NCBI RefSeq assembly: GCF_030063335.1
Contig: NZ_JASISW010000019.1
Location: forward strand, 1-64,000
Direction: 5' to 3'
DNA length: 64,000 nt
DNA from: Rhodococcus sp. G-MC3
GTDB lineage: Bacteria; Actinomycetota; Actinomycetes; Mycobacteriales; Mycobacteriaceae
Notes under the pieces: model-generated
Databases searched by the model: none
The model's input: the letters and a program-made list of their open reading frames with translations, nothing else
What the model was told of the DNA's origin: nothing
Position numbers and translations under genes: made by a program
Shown here: piece by piece, positions 57,266 to 64,000 of the stretch
How the letters are laid out: each line of letters starts with the position of its first letter
How positions within the stretch are numbered: the first letter of the stretch is position 1

Positions 57266-60040
57266 ATGGAATCGCCCTACGGAAGGAATGACGACTCGAT
57301 GGTGCCCGTGGATGCAAGGGACTCCGGATCCGGTGCTGCACTGGGCAGTCCCGGAGCGGGCGGTGGTGAGTCCGGTGCTGGCCGGCCCGGCGGCCCACGG
57401 CAGGCATCGGTCCAGGTGATCTCCGAATATCGAAACCGCCGGGGATCTCTGCCGTGGGACGCGGTTCGCCACGACGAACTCCTCGACGACGCCGGCGTCG
57501 TACGCCCACAGTGGGCCGAACTCGTGGCGGGTCTCGACGAGAGCGGACGAGGCGGCGAGCGCGCGCTTCAATCGCGTGTCCGCAGGCTCGTCGACGACCA
57601 CGGAATCACGTACAACCCGATCCCGGCCGACGGGTCGGACAGCGTCGTCACGCCGGTTCGATGGGGTCTCGACGGGATTCCGTTGGTGCTCGCCGCCGAC
57701 GACTGGGACCGACTCGAAGCCGGACTCGTTCAGCGCTCCGGTTTGCTCGACGCCCTTCTGACCGACATCTACGGTCCGATGCAGACCGTCAGGAAGGGTC
57801 TCGTCCCGCCTGAATTGATATTTGCCGACCCCGGCTACGTTCGAGCGGCGCACGGCATCACCATTCCCGGGCCGCGCCAACTCTTCATCCATGCGGCTGA
57901 CGTCGGCCGCGGCTCCGACGGGCAATTCCGGGTAGTGGCCGATCGCACCCAAGCACCGTCGGGAATCGGCTATGCACTTGCTGATCGCCGCGTGATGTCG
58001 CGTGCAACTCCCGAACTGTTCCAGGACACGAATCCGAGACCCCTCTCGACCTTTGCGCGCGCTGTTCGGTTGGCCCTGATCGATGCCGCGCCTGCATCGG
58101 CGGAGGACCCGGTCGTCGTCGTGCTCAGTCCTGGAAGCCATTCCGAGACGGCATTCGATCAGGCATATCTGGCGACAGTGCTCGGATTCCCACTTGTCGA
58201 GAACGCCGATCTCGTCGTACGCGACGGTTGCCTTTGGATGCGTTCGCTCGGGAAGCTTCGCCGAGTCGATGTGGTACTTCGGCGGGTCGACGCAGGATTC
58301 ATCGACCCACTCGATTTGCGCCCCGACACCAGGCTCGGTGTGGTCGGCCTCGTGGAGGTGCTCCGGCGCGGAGCGGTGACGGTGGTGAACACCATGGGAA
58401 GCGGAGTGCTGGAAAATCCCGCGCTGCATTCGCTGTTGCCTGCGCTGAGCCGTGCATTGCTCGACGAGGATCTCCTGCTCGAGTCGACTCCGTCGGTATG
58501 GGGAGGCGAGGCGAACGGACTGTCGCACTTGATCTCGCGCGTGCGTTCGCTGGTCTTTCGGTCGGTTTCCACTCGGGAGACCGTCGTCGGGCACGATCTC
58601 GACGATGCTGCTGCAGAACGGTTCGCCGCGCGATTGCAGTCGCAGCCGTGGGCGTGGGTGGGCCAGGACGTCCCCGAGTTCGGGGTCGCCCCGTCGGGCT
58701 CTGGTTTCGGGGGAGACGTCGGCGGCGCCGAAGTCGGCATCAGGTTGTTCACCGTGGCGCAGCGCGTCGGGTACACGCCAATGGCCGGCGGGCTCGGCCA
58801 GGTCTTGGTGACCTCGCCGGTTGCCGAGCCCTTGACCACCGTGGCATCCAAGGACGTCTGGGTCCGATCGGTCGAGAGAGTGACTCCCGCCGACTCGGCC
58901 CCGCACACACCGCCTGCTTCGGTGGAAGAGCTACCGCAGTACGCGGCGGCCACAGCGATCGACGATGTCAGCAGCCCGCGCGTGCTAGGCGACCTGTTCT
59001 GGTTCGGAAGGTACAGCGAACGCGCCGAGGACATGACGAGACTGCTGATCGCCGCGCGCGAGCGGCACCAGGACTACCGCTCGATGCCTTGGATCGACGG
59101 TAGCGACAGCCTCCCGATCCTGCTCGAAGCGGTGACGCGAGTGTCGGTTACCGGACCGGGATTTCTCGACGAGAGCATCCGAGACAGCGCTCTTGCGGAG
59201 TTCCGCTCGCTGACGTTGTCGGTGAATCGCCTCGGCTCCCTAGCTCAGTCGGTCGATCGACTGCAGCAGGCAGCACGAGGAGTTCGCGATCAGCTGTCCA
59301 ACGACACGTGGGCGGTACTCAACCGAATAGACACCGCATTGGAGGAACTTGCCGATTCCAGTCCGGGAAACGGCGCTCAGCTCGCATCCTCGCAATCCGC
59401 CGTGCTCCGTGGTCTCCTCTCGCTGACCGGCTTGGCCTCGGAGTCCATGGTCCGCGATCCTGGGTGGTACCTCATGGATTCCGGCAAGCGCATCGAGCGC
59501 GGTCTCCAGCTGACAGCACTGCTGTCCGCGACCCTCAGTCATGCGTTGACGCCGTCGACCGAACAGGCTGTCATCGACTCGGTGCTCTCGGCCGCGGAGT
59601 CGTCGGTAATCTACCGTCGACGCAATCGGGGACGAGCCCGTATCGCAGCCGTGGCCGAGCTTCTCCTGTTCGACGAGGGCAATCCACGCTCTCTCGTCTA
59701 CCAACTCGACCGGCTCAAAGACGACCTCGGTGCCCTACCCGATGCGTCGGGCACCTCGCGCGGCGAACAACTCGTCGAGCAAATCACGGCGCGGCTTCGT
59801 CGGGTCGACCCCGGTGACCTGGAATCGGTCGATCCGTCCGGACGTCGCGTGGAACTGGTGGAACTCGTCGACGGAATTCACGCGCAGTTGGAGGACTTGT
59901 CGAAGGTCATTCTTGCCACCCACATGGTCCTTCCTGGTGGAACGCAGCCGCTGTGGGGAACGGCTGGACGCCGAGCCAATCAGCGTGTGCAGGCATCCAA
60001 CAAGAACGGCAGTGGATCGAAGAACGGTGATAGAGCATGA
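57266..60040 (+). CDS. Circularly permuted ATP-grasp / alpha-E domain protein
   Basis: A protein of about 924 aa. The N-terminal about 45 residues are disordered (Gly/Ser/Pro). A circularly permuted type-2 ATP-grasp domain spans about 95-515, with NPIPADGSDSVVTPVRWGLD, RADRTQ-like VVADRTQAPSGIGYALADRR and VVNTMGSGVLENPALHSLLP. An alpha-E helical domain follows from about 575 (LGDLFWFGRYSERAEDMTRL). Such ligases are predicted to form amide bonds with peptides. Starts at GTG 57251, ATG 57266 or ATG 57299 are all possible. The stop overlaps the next gene by 4 bp. Counterpart of Rv2567. Confidence 0.88.
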   Translation: MESPYGRNDDSMVPVDARDSGSGAALGSPGAGGGESGAGRPGGPRQASVQVISEYRNRRGSLPWDAVRHDELLDDAGVVRPQWAELVAGLDESGRGGERALQSRVRRLVDDHGITYNPIPADGSDSVVTPVRWGLDGIPLVLAADDWDRLEAGLVQRSGLLDALLTDIYGPMQTVRKGLVPPELIFADPGYVRAAHGITIPGPRQLFIHAADVGRGSDGQFRVVADRTQAPSGIGYALADRRVMSRATPELFQDTNPRPLSTFARAVRLALIDAAPASAEDPVVVVLSPGSHSETAFDQAYLATVLGFPLVENADLVVRDGCLWMRSLGKLRRVDVVLRRVDAGFIDPLDLRPDTRLGVVGLVEVLRRGAVTVVNTMGSGVLENPALHSLLPALSRALLDEDLLLESTPSVWGGEANGLSHLISRVRSLVFRSVSTRETVVGHDLDDAAAERFAARLQSQPWAWVGQDVPEFGVAPSGSGFGGDVGGAEVGIRLFTVAQRVGYTPMAGGLGQVLVTSPVAEPLTTVASKDVWVRSVERVTPADSAPHTPPASVEELPQYAAATAIDDVSSPRVLGDLFWFGRYSERAEDMTRLLIAARERHQDYRSMPWIDGSDSLPILLEAVTRVSVTGPGFLDESIRDSALAEFRSLTLSVNRLGSLAQSVDRLQQAARGVRDQLSNDTWAVLNRIDTALEELADSSPGNGAQLASSQSAVLRGLLSLTGLASESMVRDPGWYLMDSGKRIERGLQLTALLSATLSHALTPSTEQAVIDSVLSAAESSVIYRRRNRGRARIAAVAELLLFDEGNPRSLVYQLDRLKDDLGALPDASGTSRGEQLVEQITARLRRVDPGDLESVDPSGRRVELVELVDGIHAQLEDLSKVILATHMVLPGGTQPLWGTAGRRANQRVQASNKNGSGSKNGDRA

Positions 60041-60933
60041 GCAGGCGTTATCGGATCAGGCATATCACGACCTACACGTACTCCGACCGTGTGTCGTCGT
60101 CGTACGGCAGGGGATTTCTAGCTCCGCGGGAGACCGACGTGCAACGGTGCCTGGAGAAAACTGTCGAGGTACAACCCTCTCCGACCGACCAGTCGTTCGG
60201 GGTCGATGTCTACGGAAACGAAGACGTCTACTTTCATGTGACCACCGACCACGAGACGCTCGTCGTCACTGCCGATTCGCTCGTCGAAGTGGATGCGCCC
60301 TCTGCTGCGGACAACGAGCTCGGCCGTGCGACTGCGTGGGAGAACGCTCGACCGCAACAGCCAGGTGAGTACACCGCGGCCGGCGACCGCGCCGCTGCAG
60401 TGGAATTCGTGCTCGACCTCGATCACCCGGAGATCACCGATGCAGTCCGCGGGTACGCCGATGTCAGTTTCGTACCAGGTCGGCCACTCCGCGACGTCAT
60501 CGTCGATCTGACGCACCGCATCTTCACCGATTTCACGTATCAGTCCGGCTCGACGACGGTGTCGACCAAAGTTGCCGACGTTGTGGAGGCGCGATCGGGG
60601 GTGTGTCAGGACTTCGCACGCCTCGCCATCGCTGCATTGCGAGCCAACGGGCTGGCTGCGCGCTACGTGTCCGGTTACCTCGCGACCGAGCCGCCTCCCG
60701 GCAAGGAGCGCATGATCGGGGTCGACGCCACTCACGCCTGGGCCGCGGTGTGGACGCCGGAGAACACGTGGCTTGCGTTCGATCCCACCAACGACCAGCT
60801 CGTCGACGAGCGCTACACCACTGTGGCTTGGGGCCGTGATTACGCGGACGTGCCGCCGCTCCGCGGCGTGATCTATACCGAGGCGGAGGAAAGCACCATC
60901 TCGGTGTCCGTGGACGTCGCTCCCGTCGACTGA
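60037..60933 (+). CDS. Transglutaminase family protein
   Basis: A 298-aa papain-fold protein, last of the island. N-terminal beta domain RRYRIRHITTYTYSDRVSSS; core with Cys190 in GVCQDFARLA, His233 in DATHAWAAVW and Asp249 in FDPTNDQLV, a complete triad. No signal peptide, so probably cytosolic like its partners. ATG overlaps the ATP-grasp gene stop (ATGA). Cleavage of amide bonds formed by the neighbouring ligase is a plausible role; not shown. Confidence 0.9.
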   Translation: MSRRYRIRHITTYTYSDRVSSSYGRGFLAPRETDVQRCLEKTVEVQPSPTDQSFGVDVYGNEDVYFHVTTDHETLVVTADSLVEVDAPSAADNELGRATAWENARPQQPGEYTAAGDRAAAVEFVLDLDHPEITDAVRGYADVSFVPGRPLRDVIVDLTHRIFTDFTYQSGSTTVSTKVADVVEARSGVCQDFARLAIAALRANGLAARYVSGYLATEPPPGKERMIGVDATHAWAAVWTPENTWLAFDPTNDQLVDERYTTVAWGRDYADVPPLRGVIYTEAEESTISVSVDVAPVD

Positions 60934-60957
60934 ACACTCACTCTCGCCCGGCACCCG

Positions 60958-61003
60958 TGTTGCTGCAGGTGTCTGTGTTGCTGCAGGTATGTGTGTTGCT
61001 GCA
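60958..61003. repeat. Intergenic 18-bp repeat
   Basis: TGTTGCTGCAGGTGTCTG (60958-60975), TGTTGCTGCAGGTATGTG (60976-60993) and TGTTGCTGCA (60994-61003) in the gap between the transglutaminase and kinase genes. No other feature is evident in this 155-nt stretch apart from the box at 61095. Confidence 0.8.
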
Positions 61004-61094
61004 CAACGGTAACGATGCGAAATCGGTACCAGGCATTTACCTGTAGGAACTCACAAGGTCCGTTTCGGGCGCACCATCTGTCGTACCGACCAGG

Positions 61095-61100
61095 TACCTT
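61095..61100 (+). promoter_or_regulatory. -10 box for leaderless kinase transcript
   Basis: TACCTT, 8 nt before ATG 61109, no Shine-Dalgarno. Confidence 0.4.
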
Positions 61101-61108
61101 GGTATCCG

Positions 61109-62266
61109 ATGACCGCGACATTGGCAGACCCTGTATCCGAGGTAGTGGCGGCCGCTCAGCGGCTGCTCACCAGGCGTACCGGCGCACCGGTCACCCTTGT
61201 AGATCCAGTCGATCTCGGCGGCAGCGGGCAAGCGACGGTCCTTCGTGTGCGTGTATCGGAAAATCCTTTCCAACTCCCTCGAACCCTGGTGATCAAGCAG
61301 GTTCGTGACTCGGCTGGTTCGGACGCCGCCATCGATGAGGGAGGGCACGCGGCATTCCTTCGGGAGGCTGCGTCTTACCAGTTCGCCACTGCCCTGGCCA
61401 CCGACAGTAGGCCCGGACCTGATCTTCTTGCCTACGACCTCGGTGCGAGATTGCTGATCCTGAGCGACCTCGGTGACGCGAGCCCCATCACGGCGCTTCT
61501 CAAGCACTCCGACGCCGCATCGGTTACCAACTCGTTGATGGCGATGGCCCAGGCGCTCGGACGCATGCACGCCGCCACCGTGGGAAGGGAAGCGGACTTC
61601 GCCGCACTGCTTCGCCGTGTCGGGCAACCCAACTCTGCCGATGGCATCTCTGCGCAGATTCCCGACGCACTGACCGCTGTCCCGCGCATGCTGAAATCCG
61701 ATCTCGGAATCGAAAGCGTGCCCGCCTCGCTCATCGAACGAGTAGAGCGCAGTGGCAGACTCTTCGCCCACGGTGCGTTTCGCGCATTCAGCCCGTCCGA
61801 CCTGTGCCCTGACAACATCATCGTCAATGAAGCGGGCGTTCGATTCCTCGACTACGAATGGGGCGGATTTCGCGACGCCACTCTCGACATCACCTATGCA
61901 CTCGCGTCGTTCCCCGGCTGTCTCTGCCACTTCGACCTCTCCTCCGACCGCGCGCAGGCGATGATCGATGCCTGGCGGTCCGAAGTTGTCGGAATTTGGC
62001 CACACCTCGCCGACGACACGGTGCTCGCGTCGAAAATCCTCGATGCGCAACTGATCTGGGTTTGGCTGACGACTTTTTGGTTCCTCCCGAACGACCACAC
62101 GCGAATTGCCGCAGCAAGGGCGCACCATCTGTCCGTTCCGCGCTCGGATGCACTCATCTCGCGGTGGAAGGTCCTCGTCGAGCAGGCAACCCGAACCGGG
62201 GATGCGGATGTCGCCGCTTTCGCGCTCCGCGTCGTGGGCGCTCTCGAAACCAAATGGGATCGCTGA
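61109..62266 (+). CDS. Phosphotransferase (APH-like kinase)
   Basis: A 385-aa aminoglycoside-phosphotransferase/choline-kinase-like protein. The nucleotide lobe has VDLGGSGQATVLRVRVSE and LVIKQVRD with the lysine. The catalytic loop reads SPSDLCPDNIIV where the family has HGDLHPGN: Asp and Asn are kept, His, Gly and the second His are changed. The metal-binding aspartate is in VRFLDYEWGG. So ATP-dependent phosphorylation is plausible; the substrate is unknown and antibiotic resistance should not be assumed. Single gene with a probable own leaderless promoter. Confidence 0.8.
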   Translation: MTATLADPVSEVVAAAQRLLTRRTGAPVTLVDPVDLGGSGQATVLRVRVSENPFQLPRTLVIKQVRDSAGSDAAIDEGGHAAFLREAASYQFATALATDSRPGPDLLAYDLGARLLILSDLGDASPITALLKHSDAASVTNSLMAMAQALGRMHAATVGREADFAALLRRVGQPNSADGISAQIPDALTAVPRMLKSDLGIESVPASLIERVERSGRLFAHGAFRAFSPSDLCPDNIIVNEAGVRFLDYEWGGFRDATLDITYALASFPGCLCHFDLSSDRAQAMIDAWRSEVVGIWPHLADDTVLASKILDAQLIWVWLTTFWFLPNDHTRIAAARAHHLSVPRSDALISRWKVLVEQATRTGDADVAAFALRVVGALETKWDR

Positions 62267-62288
62267 TCAGCCGAGCCGGCATCTCCGA

Positions 62289-62294
62289 TAGCGT
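62289..62294 (+). promoter_or_regulatory. -10 box for leaderless rarA transcript
   Basis: TAGCGT, 7 nt before GTG 62302; no Shine-Dalgarno. Confidence 0.4.
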
Positions 62295-62301
62295 CTGAGC
62301 T

Positions 62302-63684
62302 GTGAGTACAGGGTTCGGATCAGGGTTCGACGACGACGCAGACGAGAGCGGTTTGTTCGATAGTCCAGTAGACCCCAACGAAGTCGAGGTAGTGCCCTCC
62401 AGGTCGTACGCGGCCCCGGAGGCACCGTTGGCCGTGCGGATGCGGCCGAGGACTCTGGACGAGGTCGTCGGGCAGAGTCACCTGCTGGCACCCGGTTCAC
62501 CGCTCCGTCGTCTCGTGGACGGCTCGGGTGCGTCCTCGGTAATGCTCTATGGCCCGCCGGGGACCGGCAAGACCACGTTGGCGTCGCTGATCTCAGGGGC
62601 TACAGGGCGCAAGTTCGAATCGCTGTCTGCGTTGTCCGCAGGGGTGAAAGAGGTCCGCGGCGTCATCGATCTCGCTCGTCGGCGCCTCACTGCGGGCGAG
62701 CAGACAGTGCTGTTCATCGACGAGGTGCATCGCTTCTCCAAGACGCAACAGGATGCTCTTCTCGCAGCCGTCGAGAATCGAATCGTTTTACTCGTAGCCG
62801 CAACCACCGAGAATCCGTCGTTCTCGGTGGTGTCGCCGTTGCTGTCCAGATCGTTGGTACTGCAGCTTCAACCACTCGGCTCGGCAGACATCGAGCTTCT
62901 CCTCACCCGAGCCGCCGCCGACGCGCGCGGACTCGATGGTGCCGTGTCCATCGACGACGACGCTATGGCTCATCTGGTTCGGCTTGCCGCAGGTGATGCT
63001 CGTCGCGCGCTGACCGCACTCGAAGCGGCTGCTGGGGCAGCTGCCGGCCCGGTCCTGGATCTGGCGACAGTCGAGGCGAGCGTCGACAAGGCTGCCGTCC
63101 GATACGACCGTGACGGAGACCAGCACTACGACGTCATCAGCGCGTTCATCAAATCGATCCGAGGGTCCGACGTCGACTCGGCTCTGCATTACCTGGCCAG
63201 AATGATCACCGCAGGTGAAGATGCCCGGTTCATTGCCCGCAGACTCGTCGTTCATGCCAGCGAGGACATCGGGATGGCCGATCCGACCGCGCTGCAGACG
63301 GCTACCGCTGCTGCAACCGCCGTACAGCTCATCGGTATGCCGGAGGCCCGTTTGGCGTTGGCGCAGGCCACGATTCACCTGGCGACTGCCCCGAAATCCG
63401 GTGCGGTCATCGCCGCGCTGGGTGCTGCGATGGCCGATGTCGCTGCTGGAAAGTCCGGTTCGGTGCCACCGCATCTGCGCGATGGCCATTACAAAGGGGC
63501 CGAGGCTCTCGGTAATGCAGTCGGATACAAGTACCCACACGGTGATCCGTCCGGAGTCCTACGCCAGCAATACCCGCCGGACGAACTGGTGGGAGTTGAT
63601 TACTACGAGCCGACCGATCACGGGGCCGAACGCGAGATCCGGACACGAGTCGGAAAGTTACGCCGCATTGTCAGGGGCGGATAG
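62302..63684 (+). CDS. rarA: Replication-associated recombination protein A (RarA/MgsA AAA ATPase)
   Basis: A 460-aa clamp-loader-like AAA+ ATPase acting at stalled replication forks. [20 protein letters not shown], Walker A in [16 protein letters not shown], Walker [19 protein letters not shown], sensor 1 [18 protein letters not shown], and the C-terminal tetramerisation part with [20 protein letters not shown] and [13 protein letters not shown]. Upstream neighbour of alaS, as Rv2559c is near Rv2555c. Confidence 0.95.
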   Translation: MSTGFGSGFDDDADESGLFDSPVDPNEVEVVPSRSYAAPEAPLAVRMRPRTLDEVVGQSHLLAPGSPLRRLVDGSGASSVMLYGPPGTGKTTLASLISGATGRKFESLSALSAGVKEVRGVIDLARRRLTAGEQTVLFIDEVHRFSKTQQDALLAAVENRIVLLVAATTENPSFSVVSPLLSRSLVLQLQPLGSADIELLLTRAAADARGLDGAVSIDDDAMAHLVRLAAGDARRALTALEAAAGAAAGPVLDLATVEASVDKAAVRYDRDGDQHYDVISAFIKSIRGSDVDSALHYLARMITAGEDARFIARRLVVHASEDIGMADPTALQTATAAATAVQLIGMPEARLALAQATIHLATAPKSGAVIAALGAAMADVAAGKSGSVPPHLRDGHYKGAEALGNAVGYKYPHGDPSGVLRQQYPPDELVGVDYYEPTDHGAEREIRTRVGKLRRIVRGG

Positions 63685-63747
63685 ACCCGAGCAGGGTTGT
63701 CGATTGCGCAGGTCGAAGGGATTGCGCGGGCTGCTTCCCCGGGGCGT

Positions 63748-63753
63748 TAACCT
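63748..63753 (+). promoter_or_regulatory. -10 box for leaderless alaS transcript
   Basis: TAACCT, exactly 6 nt before GTG 63760, with no ribosome site between. Confidence 0.5.
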
Positions 63754-63759
63754 GTACCA

Positions 63760-64000
63760 GTGCAGACCCATGACATTCGTAGGCGTTTCCTCGACCACTT
63801 CGTAAAAGCAGGGCACACCGAAGTGCCCAGTGCCTCGTTGGTGCTCGACGATCCGAACCTGCTGTTCGTCAACGCGGGCATGGTGCAGTTCGTGCCGTAC
63901 TTCCTCGGTCAACAGACCCCGCCGTACGCCACGGCAACCAGTGTCCAGAAGTGCGTTCGCACACTGGATATCGAGAATGTCGGCATCACCACCAGGCACA
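63760..64000 (+). CDS. alaS: Alanyl-tRNA synthetase, N-terminal part (runs off the window)
   Basis: The first 80 codons of alaS. The N terminus [20 protein letters not shown], then [20 protein letters not shown] and [17 protein letters not shown] are the well-known start of class II alanyl-tRNA synthetase. GTG 63760 is the start; a TAACCT box sits 6 nt before it. The gene continues past 64000. Confidence 0.95.
   Translation, partial: MQTHDIRRRFLDHFVKAGHTEVPSASLVLDDPNLLFVNAGMVQFVPYFLGQQTPPYATATSVQKCVRTLDIENVGITTRH

Noticed and set aside
56813-58906. 697-codon open frame on the minus strand
   Set aside because: Antisense to the transglutaminase-DUF2126 and ATP-grasp genes; Arg/Ser/His-rich composition without a recognisable domain.
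61109-62266. Aminoglycoside resistance gene
   Set aside because: The fold is kinase-like, but the catalytic loop is altered and the setting is core chromosome; resistance is not supported.

Overview
The window is chromosomal DNA of a mycolic-acid actinobacterium, most likely a Rhodococcus or close Nocardiaceae relative. GC content is roughly 60-65 % by eye, GTG and even TTG starts are common, and there is phosphatidylinositol-mannoside synthesis (pgsA1-patA-pimA), an AftC-type arabinofuranosyltransferase, and the coproporphyrin-dependent heme branch (hemE-hemY-hemQ). Gene order follows, from memory, two blocks of the Mycobacterium tuberculosis chromosome: about Rv2681-Rv2669 (left, to about 18.7 kb) and about Rv2614c-Rv2555c (right, from thrS to alaS), joined at a tRNA cluster. 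No phage, insertion sequence or CRISPR array was seen. The region is mostly conserved core with lineage-specific embroidery.

Layout. 0-5.7 kb: a partial unknown gene, then on the minus strand fadA-fadB (beta-oxidation), RNase D and a DUF3000 gene. 5.8-12 kb: plus-strand run hemE, hemY/cgoX, hemQ/chdC, a HAD hydrolase and a large molybdopterin oxidoreductase, mostly joined by 4-bp stop/start overlaps. 12-16.6 kb, minus strand: MaoC-like hydratase, msrB, aftC, secreted alpha/beta-hydrolase lipoprotein, RibD-like reductase. 16.7-19.7 kb: zapE on plus, then GNAT, membrane-anchored tandem L7/L12-domain protein, hydrolase and an acidic repeat protein on minus. 19.7-20.4 kb: four tRNA genes (Val-GAC, Cys, Gly on minus; Val-CAC on plus) with visible terminators and promoter elements.

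20.4-27.4 kb: PGPGW membrane protein, thrS, HIT-family Ap4A phosphorylase, pgsA1, patA, pimA, Nudix protein; the last five make and handle phosphatidylinositol mannosides plus nucleotide housekeeping. 27.5-34 kb: pdxS, a uridine-kinase-like gene on minus, tesB, pdxT, yebC, ruvC-ruvA-ruvB. 34-42.5 kb: yajC-secD-secF, peptide-binding lipoprotein, apt, rel. 42.5-44.3 kb, minus: two coupled cyclophilins. 44.5-51.7 kb: MBL-fold hydrolase, hisS, membrane protein, DUF3237 (minus), radical SAM protein, zinc metallopeptidase (minus), aspS. 51.8-53.6 kb, minus: two proline-rich multi-pass membrane proteins. 53.8-61 kb: a three-gene island of transglutaminase-DUF2126, circularly permuted ATP-grasp/alpha-E, and a second transglutaminase. 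61-64 kb: APH-like kinase, rarA and the start of alaS.

Two things stand out. The transglutaminase/ATP-grasp/alpha-E/DUF2126 island is the best candidate for an uncharacterised peptide-ligation and cleavage system. Second, at least eight genes carry a TANNNT -10 box 6-8 nt before the start codon with no Shine-Dalgarno, which predicts leaderless transcripts; a ninth has a near match. In-frame minisatellites (15, 18 and 33 bp) recur in several envelope-associated genes and in hisS.
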